NCBI GenBank assembly: GCA_903813345.2
Contig: CAIIXF020000012.1
Location: 18,423,520-18,487,519, forward strand
Source of the DNA: Owenia fusiformis
Taxonomy: Eukaryota > Annelida > Polychaeta > Sabellida > Oweniidae
Reading direction: 5' to 3'
DNA length: 64,000 nucleotides
The notes under the pieces are model-generated. The model was not told the origin of the DNA. It did not search any database and saw only the letters and a program-made list of their open reading frames with translations. This document shows positions 24,801 through 34,841 of the stretch, piece after piece. The position numbers and the translations under genes were made by a program. Position 1 is the first letter of the stretch. Every line of letters starts with the position of its first letter.

Positions 24801-27800
24801 GGTCGACATTTAGTCTATACTGACAGTCTTAACATGTCAGTCTGTAGACTGATATGGATGAATATGACTCTACCAATGAGATACCTTAAATTTTAAATCA
24901 TTCTGCAGATGAGAAAAATTAGTACATGTAATTTGGATAGCAGTCTTATTTTCTAGCATTACATTATCTAATTAATTAGATGCAGGATTATGAAGACTTC
25001 TAAAAGACATACCACAAATAAATTAATATTCTTATATTAACTATATTCAAGTTTTATTCATGATGTATTTTTGATGCAAAGTTTTAATTTTCAAATTTTA
25101 ACTATTTCTTTTTTAAATTTTACTATGACTGTATCTTTCATATCTTTCTCTAATTTTTTGTGTTTTCAATGTATAAAACATTCAATGTAATTATGAGCAG
25201 GAATGCTCCCCTGCCACCTAGTCTGGTAGGACAGGTTGTGGAAACAAATGGTCATAAAATAGAACTTACATATGAATAATTGTTGACTTATAGTTTTATC
25301 ATGAATTTTGCATTTGCCGTTTATATTATAAAATGATAAAGTAAAACTGGTATACGTTCAGTCTAATCATTATTTATCAGAGTTTATTTGGTATGCTTTC
25401 AGTATACTATTGAAAATAAAAAAAATAGTAAAACTGGTATGCTTTCAGTATATTCAGTCTATTCAGTATCTTCATACCTATTTACAGAACTTTATTCAGT
25501 ATATGTACCTAATAATTGGTATGGTATCAGTCTGGTATCCGTATATACCTATCAACAAGGTATACTTTTAGTATACTTTTGGTATAGACTGACTATACCT
25601 GGCAATAGGCTGGGATACGCGACATATTTTACCATACCGTGCGCCTATTTGTTTATTTTACCATACCGTGCGCCTATTTGTTTAGCAATTAAATCATAAA
25701 CCTTTTCTTGAAAAAATAATTTTTGCAGATTTGTTCATTTTTCTACCAGAAATTGCATCCTCCCCCCTCCGTCCCATTTTCACGATCACCGGGTGTGTTA
25801 TGCCACAATCGCACCCCCTGACTGAAAACCACCCGTGACATCATATGTAAAACCATAAATTAACTAGACCTAGAAATGATAAATTCTACAAATAATTCAT
25901 TTAAGCTTATACTGTTAAGGTCATAAATTACATAGACTTTGTTATCTGAGACTAAAAGGAATTACATTTAAAATATTTGAGATTTGGTGATTTAATTCAT
26001 TTTCAAGTATTGTAGTATCACATATGGTTCTGTAATGTCATACAGTCGTGTGCTTCTGTGAGTGTGATGTCATGATTTCAACGTAACTTACATGTCATAT
26101 TACAGGTATGTTTGCACAGTGGCACTGACATAGATGATCCAGAAGATAGAGATCTCATACAAAATGGTGATGATGTCGCTAAAACCTGTGACTTTGTTGA
26201 CAAAGTTTTCCCAGGTCTAGAAAATAAGCCAAGTATAATTGAACGTTGTATGTACACTGTAAGTGACTCTTTATATACATGTATGATGTTACAAAACATT
26301 ACAGGAATTAGATTATAATTTTTGAATTAAAATATTGTAATTTAATAACAAATAGAGAAATGAGTAATCTCAGTTTAATGTGTAAAACTTCAAACAATTT
26401 AAAAGGATTTATTTGCCCAGGACTCCATAAATTTTGATTCTAAAAATATCCATAAATCTGTTGTAAAATTATGGAATGCATGTAACAATGTTTTATTTTA
26501 CATACCTAGCGACACATTTGTATGTCAAGTCAATGGGAAAGTGAAATATGCCCAAATATAGAGCCTCCCAAGGTCGGCCAATATTGGGAGAACTAATTAT
26601 AGTGTGTCCTGGTTGGATGCAAAGTGATATATCAAGTTTAACAATGTGTGAATAATTGAAGATGTATTGTTTCAGGTCACTCCAGACAATAGTTTTGTCC
26701 TAGATGTTCACCCAAGATGGAACAACATCATTATTGGAGCTGGATTCTCAGGTATGCATATTTGTGATTTAAAAGCTCCATTATTCATTTATCAACTGAA
26801 TCTCTGATTTAGATCATAATGGAGTTTTCATGTCAACACCCAAAACTCAAGGAGGTATGGTTCCCAGGGTTCCAGTTCGATATTCAGCCTTGATTGATGA
26901 TAATAATGAAAATGTAGCCATTTTCGGACATTATAATAGAATTTAAATTTGTAATCAGTGATCCAAAAGATTTGAAATCAAATCACTTCTTGGGTGTTTT
27001 GAATTATTTTGTTTGGAAATAAGAATTCACGATACAAATTCTGAAGAGAAAAATGTCAGTTGTTTGATGCTGAATTTTGTAATCACGACAAGACTCCATA
27101 TATGGAAAAACATCAAGTTGGAACCCTAGGAGCCAATTCTCCTTGTTCAAATCTGGTGACTCTATTTGTTATTAGCCATCATTTTTGAAATTGATATTGA
27201 ACTACTTTAAGGAATTGCAATAAGTTGCCAGATGGTGAAATTTTTAGATGCGCTGCTTCTCCACACCGGAATACCCTGACAACGGTAAAGTCAGATACCA
27301 TTGTCACAAATGGCGGACATAACCGCCGCTTCAACTCTTTAATCACTTGGTCCTTGTTTCATTGGACTTTATCGCGCTAATACTTTGCATGTATTAAGCA
27401 TGTGTAATGATATATTGTATGAAATCCCAATTTCTATCAAATGGGGTCGTGAATTGCTACAACACAGCGTCTTCGATATCATCATGACAATGGAATCTGA
27501 AATAATTTACTTTGACAACGGCATATGGTAAGATGCGGGATTATGGTGGATGTATTGCATTGGAACATAGGAAAATGATTGGTAAATAGACACTTTACCG
27601 TTGTCTTTACATATAATGTTGTCAAATATTACCGTTCGACCCGGGGTTCGACCCCGATTTTACATCACATTTGACCTACACCTACTGTTGTCATTTCCAT
27701 TTCTACAGTATCCATTGTCCTGTGTCATGTTTTGATCTGTAAAATTAAAGACTTTATTTCGATGGTAGAACATACTATGTTTTTAACTATGATCGGTAGA

Positions 27801-28267
27801 AAAACACTTTGAATGATTGCTGTACCAAATGAATTTAATCTAGTTGCTCTATTAAACATACAGTTCATGAAAATTTAATTGAAGCAATGGTCATCATCAG
27901 TGTCCCCCATTTGTGACAATGGTGTCTGACTTTACTGTCAGGGTATTCCGGTGTGTTCTTAATTGTTATCAAGTTTTTATGTCACCACATTATTATATTC
28001 TCAAACTTTTTTGTGGACAGTGTTAAGCAGTTGGTGTTTGTCACAAATGGTGTTTGACGGTTGGCATCTGTAGCAAATGGCAGGTGGTGACATATTGCAT
28101 GTTAATGCCTTGTTTGTATTTATATTGCAGGAACAGGATTCAAACTTGGACCAGTAGTTGGGAAAATCCTCACTGACCTAACCTTAAAGAGACCAGCAAA
28201 ATACGACCTTTCACCATTTAAAATATCCAGATTCCTCAATACAACTGTACCAAAGTCACAGATCTAA
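6744..28267 (+). CDS. PIPOX: Peroxisomal sarcosine/pipecolate oxidase-like flavoprotein, C-terminal half, split over introns
   Basis: Exons: 6744-6837, 19703-19791, one of three alternatives (20894-21046, 21567-21722, 22861-22995), 26106-26258, 26676-26751, 28131-28267. All junctions are GT-AG and phase-compatible. With one alternative exon the model encodes 233 residues; the family is about 390. The family oxidises N-methyl or cyclic amino acids with covalent FAD, giving H2O2. Visible landmarks are VITAGPWT, the YG(L/V)P segment, a Lys ending each alternative exon and His four residues later, RCMYT (the covalent FAD Cys in the family), and [14 protein letters not shown]. The usual GFSGHGFK has Thr for His. 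The protein ends KSQI, not a standard SKL-type peroxisomal signal. The FAD-binding N-terminal half was not found between 900 and 6743. It lies upstream, perhaps with the GPCR inside an intron, or the locus is truncated. Confidence 0.88.
6876..7440 (+). repeat. Minisatellite, ~19-22-bp half units ('agtcccaatatctcat')
   Basis: The words 'agtcccaatatcacagaact' and 'agtcccaatatctcattt' alternate from about 40 bp after the PIPOX donor at 6838. The array is degenerate at the left and near-perfect from 7240 to 7430. It is related in wording ('caatatcacaga') to the 30-bp array at the PIPOX stop codon. Confidence 0.85.
7446..8044. other. PIPOX intron, unannotated
   Basis: No exon, repeat end or RNA gene could be supported here. 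The 88-codon open frame at 7744-8010 has no recognisable similarity and no splice context. Confidence 0.5.
8791..10506. other. Loop of the foldback complex, unannotated part
   Basis: AT-rich non-coding DNA. No exon or transposase remnant was recognised. The only open frames are short and lack similarity. Confidence 0.5.
10507..11348. mobile_element. Tigger/pogo-like MITE (842 bp), TA target duplication
   Basis: The left end CAGTAGAACCTGTGTAAGTG and the right end, read as reverse complement, CAGTAGAACCTGCTAAGTGG are inverted copies. Both are flanked by TA (10505-10506 and 11349-11350). Subterminal copies of 'ggtgttccactta' repeat near both ends. The interior is non-coding. The CAGTAGAACC terminus resembles pogo/Tigger elements by recollection. 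Confidence 0.82.
12245..13303 (+). mobile_element. Mariner/IS630-type transposon relic (1059 bp) with ~190-bp TIRs
   Basis: The left end CAGGGTGTTCCAAAAGTAAC and its inverted copy ending at 13303 are flanked by TA (12243-12244, 13304-13305). The TIRs extend about 190 bp, through 'gttactatagtaacatgaca' and its complement near 13140. Inside, a decayed transposase C-terminus can be read in shifting frames: IYLDSAPAR near 12690, then [13 protein letters not shown] and GAYVSK near 12860-12990. A paralogous uninterrupted site exists at about 13640-13665, confirming the insertion. Confidence 0.88.
13870..14465 (+). repeat. ~120-bp tandem repeat, about five units
   Basis: Units repeat 'caaaatcatctacaagttat', 'cagaagttcaaatctgactt', 'tagatttgagatttgacctt', 'cattgaccttctcaaggtca' and 'caacttgcttcaaattgacc'. 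The same sequence in reverse complement is at about 60760-60870. It is non-coding. Confidence 0.85.
14640..17300 (+). repeat. 2.7-kb minisatellite, ~30-bp unit in a ~60-bp dimer
   Basis: Units of the form 'ttataataggccacgcctct', 'tttctcggtt', then 'ttatgataagccacgcccct' and 'ttcttcgtt' alternate, so the repeat has a higher-order dimeric period near 60 bp. About 85-90 monomers are present. Larger segments of several hundred bp are also duplicated (15990-16380 resembles 16470-16880). Open frames in it on both strands are repeat artefacts. Confidence 0.93.
17301..19735 (+). repeat. 53-bp minisatellite whose unit contains the PIPOX splice acceptor and exon start
   Basis: The acceptor-like 'cacttgtag' first ends at 17317, and the functional one ends at 19702. 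The distance is 2385 = 45 x 53 bp. Each unit reads GTGCCATATATTCACTTGTAG, then GCGTATACAGATGTAGGCAA, then CTTGTGATTAAT. The last 29-30 bases are the start of the PIPOX exon at 19703. The array therefore repeats the intron-exon junction itself. Variants (cat for cgt, aaa for cag) are distributed in blocks. Confidence 0.93.
19703..19791 (+). CDS. PIPOX: PIPOX exon ([16 protein letters not shown]...PLQ)
   Basis: The exon is 89 nt, with acceptor 'ttcacttgtag' and donor 'gtaagc'. It enters with two bases completing Gly and leaves in phase 0. The peptide [19 protein letters not shown] matches the family's [18 protein letters not shown] as remembered. Its first ~30 nt are the same sequence that is repeated 45 times upstream. 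Confidence 0.88.
19792..20893. other. PIPOX intron
   Basis: No repeat end or exon was recognised. The segment contains a short palindromic stretch near 20735-20820 ('ttagcccatgggctagagcc' and two inverted copies of 'gagactaa'). Confidence 0.5.
20894..21046 (+). CDS. PIPOX: PIPOX alternative exon A
   Basis: The exon is 153 nt, phase 0 at both ends, with acceptor 'ccctttgtag' and donor 'gttgtt'. The peptide begins [14 protein letters not shown] and ends [13 protein letters not shown]. In the family this segment carries the YG(L/F)P tyrosine at the substrate site, and its last Lys aligns with the oxygen-activating Lys265 of bacterial MSOX by my recollection. The donor has an unusual +3 to +6 (GTTGTT) that is nearly shared with exons B and C. 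Confidence 0.87.
21156..21270. mobile_element. Tiny MITE (115 bp)
   Basis: The ends TGCAGACCTGCCAA and TTGGCAGGTATGCA are near-perfect inverted copies. It lies in the intron between alternative exons A and B. The interior is open in two frames but has no similarity to PIPOX and is not treated as an exon. Confidence 0.6.
21315..21566 (+). repeat. 42-bp minisatellite carrying the acceptor of alternative exon B
   Basis: Six copies of 'ataaacagcttaaagatg' + 'ttttag' + CTGTATGCAGTGA precede the exon. The acceptor AG first ends at 21356 and the functional one at 21566, 210 = 5 x 42 bp apart. Each unit includes the 3' splice site and the first 13 nt of exon B. The period is a multiple of three, so the TTTTAG of the following unit is read as an in-frame TAG after any decoy acceptor. 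Confidence 0.93.
21567..21722 (+). CDS. PIPOX: PIPOX alternative exon B
   Basis: The exon is 156 nt, phase 0 at both ends, with acceptor 'gatgttttag' and donor 'gttggt'. The peptide begins [20 protein letters not shown] and ends [13 protein letters not shown]. It is a close copy of exon A ([20 protein letters not shown] shared) and one codon longer. No stop codon or frameshift is present. Confidence 0.87.
22861..22995 (+). CDS. PIPOX: PIPOX alternative exon C
   Basis: The exon is 135 nt, phase 0 at both ends, with acceptor 'ttgttttcag' and donor 'gttgtt'. The peptide begins [19 protein letters not shown] and ends [14 protein letters not shown]. It is much more diverged from A and B than they are from each other, but it keeps YWK, FP, YGVP and the final Lys. 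It is open throughout, so it may be used. Confidence 0.8.
23016..23306. mobile_element. MITE (291 bp), TIR 'ttaaggtgccatggtactta'
   Basis: The left end TTAAGGTGCCATGGTACTTA is the inverse of the right end TAAGTACCACGGCACCTTAA. A second, 5'-truncated copy occupies about 31745-31994, sharing 'gatcctggtcatgtaaatga' and 'aaatccagcatggttttgtc'. It is non-coding. Confidence 0.8.
23503..23875. other. PIPOX intron with open frames, not called as coding
   Basis: Overlapping open frames of 74 and 88 codons lie on opposite strands here. Neither shows recognisable similarity or splice context, so no gene is called. Confidence 0.4.
24002..24293 (+). repeat. Dispersed ~285-bp repeat, copy 1 of 3 ('aggggcaacaagg')
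   Basis: It starts TTAAAGGGGCAACAAGGACT, continues 'ctgagctatcaggt', 'tggcttaacatcttctttga', 'agcttctataaagggagtcc', and ends 'aaaaatatatgtta'. Copies 2 and 3 lie at 30911-31186 and 31991-32272 in the same orientation. No TIRs or pol III boxes could be recognised. Confidence 0.8.
24505..25615. mobile_element. TIR element (1111 bp) with many 'agtatactttcagtat' subterminal repeats
   Basis: The left end TCCCAGCCCATTGCCAGGTA and the inverted right end (TATTGCCAGG reading outward, ending at 25615) form ~30-bp TIRs. Both flanks are filled with some twenty copies of 'ggtatactttcagtatact', which resemble clustered transposase-binding sites. No transposase ORF is visible. Confidence 0.75.
26106..26258 (+). 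CDS. PIPOX: PIPOX exon with FAD-linking Cys motif (RCMYT)
   Basis: The exon is 153 nt, phase 0 at both ends, with acceptor 'catattacag' and donor 'gtaagt'. It begins [16 protein letters not shown]; the His lies four residues after the exon A/B/C terminal Lys, as His269 does after Lys265 in MSOX. It ends [11 protein letters not shown], where Cys corresponds to the covalent FAD attachment residue and Tyr to MSOX Tyr317 by recollection of that family. Confidence 0.9.
26676..26751 (+). CDS. PIPOX: PIPOX exon ([15 protein letters not shown]...)
   Basis: The exon is 76 nt with acceptor 'ttgtttcag' and donor 'gtatgc'. It enters in phase 0 and leaves with one base. The peptide contains [14 protein letters not shown] and IIIGAGFSG, the conserved second FAD-contacting segment of the family. 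Confidence 0.9.
27262..27955. mobile_element. TIR element (~694 bp) in PIPOX intron
   Basis: The left end CACACCGGAATACCCTGACA, followed by 'aaagtcagataccattgtca', pairs with the inverted right end ending CCGGTGTG at 27955. The arms are about 55 bp. It is non-coding inside. Confidence 0.8.
28131..28267 (+). CDS. PIPOX: PIPOX terminal exon
   Basis: The acceptor is 'tatattgcag'. The exon begins (G)[13 protein letters not shown], including the GFK lysine that binds the substrate carboxylate in the family, then [11 protein letters not shown], and ends NTTVPKSQI before TAA. The last codons and stop (CACAGATCTAA) are themselves the first copy of a 30-bp tandem repeat. Confidence 0.9.
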
Positions 28268-28447
28268 AACAGGAACCTATCAAAAGGAATTTACCTGGAG
28301 CAAGATCATATCAAATGTCACAGATCTAAGCACAGGAATATCAAATATCACAGATTTAAGCATGGCAATATCAAAAATCACAGATCTAAGCATTGCAATA
28401 TCAAATATCACAGATCTAAGCTTGACCATATCAAAAATCACAGATGT
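28257..28447 (+). repeat. 30-bp tandem repeat spanning the PIPOX stop codon
   Basis: CACAGATCTAAG followed by 'cattgcaatatcaaatat' recurs with a 30-bp period from about 28319 to 28445, with a more diverged 62-bp first segment. The stop codon TAA at 28265-28267 lies in the first copy. Confidence 0.88.
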
Positions 28448-28487
28448 ACAGTGTAGATCTACTTGTACTACTACACTGCATAGTCAC

Positions 28488-28735
28488 CAGAGTTTGCCGC
28501 GAATAGGCCCATGGATGTTTATTTGAAAGAGAGGTGTATGAAAATGTTTTTTCCCCATTTATAAAGGCCCATGGGCATTCATTTTGAGGACCTCTCAATT
28601 AACATTCGAGAAAAGGGCTAAAAAACAATGTAATAAGTTTTTCCCCTCTTAATAAAGGTTTGTTTTGAGTTCTGTGGAAAATTAATTCTCTGTGCAAAAT
28701 AAACACACAGTGCGCTTATTCGGGACAAACTCCAG
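28488..28735. mobile_element. MITE (~248 bp) in PIPOX 3' flank
   Basis: The left end CAGAGTTTGCCGCGAATAGG and the right end, read as reverse complement, CTGGAGTTTGTCCCGAATAA are imperfect inverted copies. It may form part of the 3' UTR. Confidence 0.6.
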
Positions 28736-29461
28736 TAGATGGGTGCATAAAAACAGAATATTCATATGATTAACTTAATAATTAATACACTGAATAATTT
28801 ATTTACAAATAAAAAAATTCATATTGCTTTATATTATCTTTTTTTACTTTATTCAAGTTGAAAGAAGTTTATCCATGTTTACTGGAAAAAAAATTTAAGA
28901 AATAGTATGACTTTTTCTCTGTTCAACGCTCCAATGTTTATAAAAAGATCAGAACAGTCTTACATGCACCATCAGCAATCTTAATAATAAAAATATAGAA
29001 AAATGTGCCTTTACTTTGCACTTACATTTAGACTACTTATATGTAAGCAATTTTAATCAAAGTTTATCAATAGCACACATGAACATGACTAATGCAAACT
29101 GAATGCTGATATGATTTCGTGGTAGCCTGTTTTTGACACAGAGATAAATTCCAAACTATTTCTTCGCAAAATATTGATCTCTCTTAAGTTGATTCACTTC
29201 ATGATAGATATTGAATGTTACAATAATGAAAAAACCATAACATAGGCTATTGTTTTGACAAAGTATCTTTTTAGTACACTGGATTAAGAATTTGATAAGA
29301 GAGACTAACTTGTGTTTTTAATGTATAGTAAAACTTTCTGCCACAGTCAGTGTAATGGATTTTTTATTAGGCTATTTCCTTTCATTCATATATTAGTATG
29401 TAATTTATTATGAATACACAACCAATAAAAAACCCATATCAAGTCATATTTACAATAACTC

Positions 29462-29607
29462 AGATGCGAGTAGGTAGTTACCACCACCAGGTGGCAAATT
29501 CAGTCAGATAACATAACTAGAAAGTGAATGTATGTGAAGTAAAACAAAATGTAAAACTTCTACAAGGAGATTATGATATCACTTTGACTGCATTTTGAAT
29601 ATACCTC
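29462..29607. mobile_element. Internally deleted copy of the 'agatgcgagtaggtag' MITE
   Basis: AGATGCGAGTAGGTAGTTAC and CCACCAGGTGG are followed by 'tatcactttgactgcatttt'. These match both ends of the full copies at 55029-55453 and 55883-56307, with most of the interior missing. Confidence 0.7.
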
Positions 29608-30810
29608 GTATAACACCCTGTACAGAAAATTAAAAATAACTTTGACAATTCTTTCATATGCCTCAAAAGGCATGATAAGAATGGCAATTTATGTAAAATA
29701 GGTGAAATTTTAATAAATAATTAAAATAAAATTACTGCTTATGTTTCAGTCACATTAACTAAAGGGAGAATCAAAGAAAATTAGGGAAATTGAGCAACAT
29801 GTTTTTATGTTGTACATGAATGTGTAGTGTCATACATTAAGCCTCAGAGATTGGTGTCCCCCTCTCAATTGATTTTTCAGAGACCTTATTAAAACTATTT
29901 TCGTATACAGTATACAGTTTCGTATACAGTTTACACTCTATTGGCCAAGTTAAGAAGGGGAGAACTTATCCCTGGAGAGAGGATCATAATTCTATATGTT
30001 CACATACATTTTGTAAAAACATGTAGTTAAACCTCCCTTATAAAGGGTCATTTGGGGGTAATATTGTCCCAATATATTCCTTACAGTCTCGTATGTATTA
30101 TCTCCCAAAAGATTTCAATATTTTAAAATTAAAATAATCTTTGGAGAAATTTGCTCACGAGACCTGACACTACCTTTCAGTATTTGAACACACTACATTT
30201 GAAAAATATCATGACCCGTCATTCTGATACTCAGACCATCTCTGCAATGAACAGAACGAAAGGAAACTGAGAGAAGGCTGTGATATCTCATGATGATGAC
30301 CCGTTCACATACAGTAAGTTCTCATGCCTTTCTAAAAAGTCCAAATTCTAATTTTGGACATTTTAGCCCACGAAACTTCAATATTGTTATTCAACCAGAT
30401 ATCTCAATTCTATTTTAGAAAATAAAAGAATTATCCTCAACTTATTAATAATGCTTCAAACGAACACTCTCTATCCCTCCTAATTTCTTTATTAGTTTTA
30501 GAAGAATCATTGGATTTCTCAATATTCAAGGCTTGATACTGTATTTCAAGAAACCCTCTTAAGTCTAAGACCTTATTACACTGAGGCCATTATTCTTGAA
30601 ACAATAACTAGCCTTATGACTAGGACAAGTGTAGGACAAATGGATAATGTCCATTGCTTTAATTTGACGGTTTTTTTTGGTGGATGGATAAAAACTGCCA
30701 ATCTATCTATTGTGAAGAGTTTCTGTTTCATTGAATGTGTCACCTTATTCCACTCGGCTAGTTGAATATTGTAGCTGTTGTCAATCTGGTCAGTTGGCAT
30801 TATGTTTGTC

Positions 30811-32975
<2,165 letters not shown>

Positions 32976-34795
32976 AATTCGCGATTTTCTAAACCATTTT
33001 ACAACACGGTTTCCTAATCAGTTAATAGTACGACAATTATGCGAACGCCTTAAAATTACGTGCGGAATTTTGTTCGGAATTTTATCAAGATTATTTTATT
33101 GACCGTATTCTCGGCTTCTCGCTAGGCTCGCTAGTGTAAAATCATCCAAACGATTGCAAAAGGGTATTGGCTTGCCCAAATGGTACTACGAGTCTAGAAT
33201 ACAGGGCTTTGGCATATCAAAATACTCTCTAAATAATGTCAACGTCCAGCCAACTTTGTTGGGTATCGCTTTAACTTGCTTGGTCTGTGTGTACGAGCTA
33301 TTAGTTGGCAAGTTTAAAACCATAGGCAAAGGTCGATAGAAATATTAATTTTAAATAAAGATGACATGGTAATCGATCTGTGTTTATCTATGTTTCTCTT
33401 TGAGAAAAGATAATACTTGACTTCTTTTTGTGCTGCCATCTTTATATCGGCCCAGAACCTATGTTTAAAACATAAAATGTCTCTGGGGAGATCGTGCCCC
33501 CCAGGATCTCCTAAAAAATGGGGATACGATTATGCTATATACGATTGAAGTTTTTGAACTTTGTTTCTGTTGCTTTCATTTCGAGGTAGAAAGTAGACTA
33601 GTCAGTCTATATAAACTAAGTTTGTTGTATCAAATTGGAGTGTTCATTTTATAGACGGTATATGTGTCAAAGTGCAAAATCTTGGGGGCCAAAAGTTGGG
33701 GCCTTCAAAAATCAAACTACAAAATTGGCGGAGCTAAATGTTTAAGAGACTTACGGATAGGCCCTAATGCAGTCGCGTACTATTAAGAGTCGAGACAAAA
33801 TGTAAATTGAATTTAATCATATATTTTGATCCTTCAATCGTACTGTATATAGCATAATCGTGTTATCCAGAACCCAACGGAAAAATCACATTTATACGAG
33901 AATTTTAACACTATTCTACCATTTCTGTTTCCCCATTTCCAAGATCTTAATTTTAAACAAGACATTCGACTCATTTATCCGATAACTATGTTAGATCTAA
34001 AGATACAGAATTTATGTCCAATAAGGTTATATTATAAATTACTAATTATATAAGAAATTCTAAAAAGCACGCAAAGTATTTTCTACGAATTGATTACATA
34101 CTCACAACTACTATTTCTATTTTGTTTCTTAAAGTCAAAAGAGCGTATAGTTTTTAAAGCTGCACTATGGCTTAATTAAGACGAAAAAATAAAAAAAAAG
34201 TAGTCATTGAAACGTGTTACTCATACACTAGCTCAAATATGACACAAAGTTTGATTTGCTTTTATATTGAACCAAGAAAAAAGCAACTCACATAGAAAAA
34301 AGCATTTGTAGTTCAGAGATCATTAGACATGCATGTACATGTTAAACAAAGTGCATGTTTTAAATTACTATCGATTTAAAAGATGGCGACACTTCTATAA
34401 AAATGAATGTATCATGTAATACAAACAACTCTGCCATCCTTTTCAATGACATTGATAAAAACTAATGATACATGTATATAAAGCTTGACATTTATTATAA
34501 GCTTTGATGTGGTCCATTTGAGCTGTGTCAAATGAAAGATAAGGTTCTTATCAACACATTGGACATACTATGAAATTTAAATGTAAGTCTTTATTTTGCC
34601 CAAAAATGTTGAAAATTCCCAAAGTGCGCCTTTAAGTTAAGTAAAAACACCACATATGGCAATTTTGAGTTTATAGGCCATTTTCTAGAAAAAAGCATTC
34701 AAATTATAGCCAAAAATATTAAGTTTCAACCACTTATTTCGAATTCATGGTAATGTAATGGCGACCTACTTTCTACATTGTCATCTCTTTTACAG
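32976..34795. other. Intergenic between divergent LYRM9 and HSD3B-like genes
   Basis: Contains the two promoters, but no core promoter motif can be assigned with confidence. No exon, repeat end or RNA gene was recognised. Confidence 0.5.
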
Positions 34796-34841
34796 GCTTT
34801 GGATCATTAGACAACCATATACAATCATACTGCCGGAGGGT

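Noticed and set aside
27641-27656. tRNA T-arm-like hairpin 'ccggggttcgaccccg'
   Set aside because: No D-arm, anticodon arm or acceptor stem could be built around it; it lies in a TIR element.
34758-34841. Upstream in-frame ATG for the HSD gene
   Set aside because: It precedes a good acceptor at 34795, and the family N-terminus starts just before the Rossmann motif, favouring ATG 34842.
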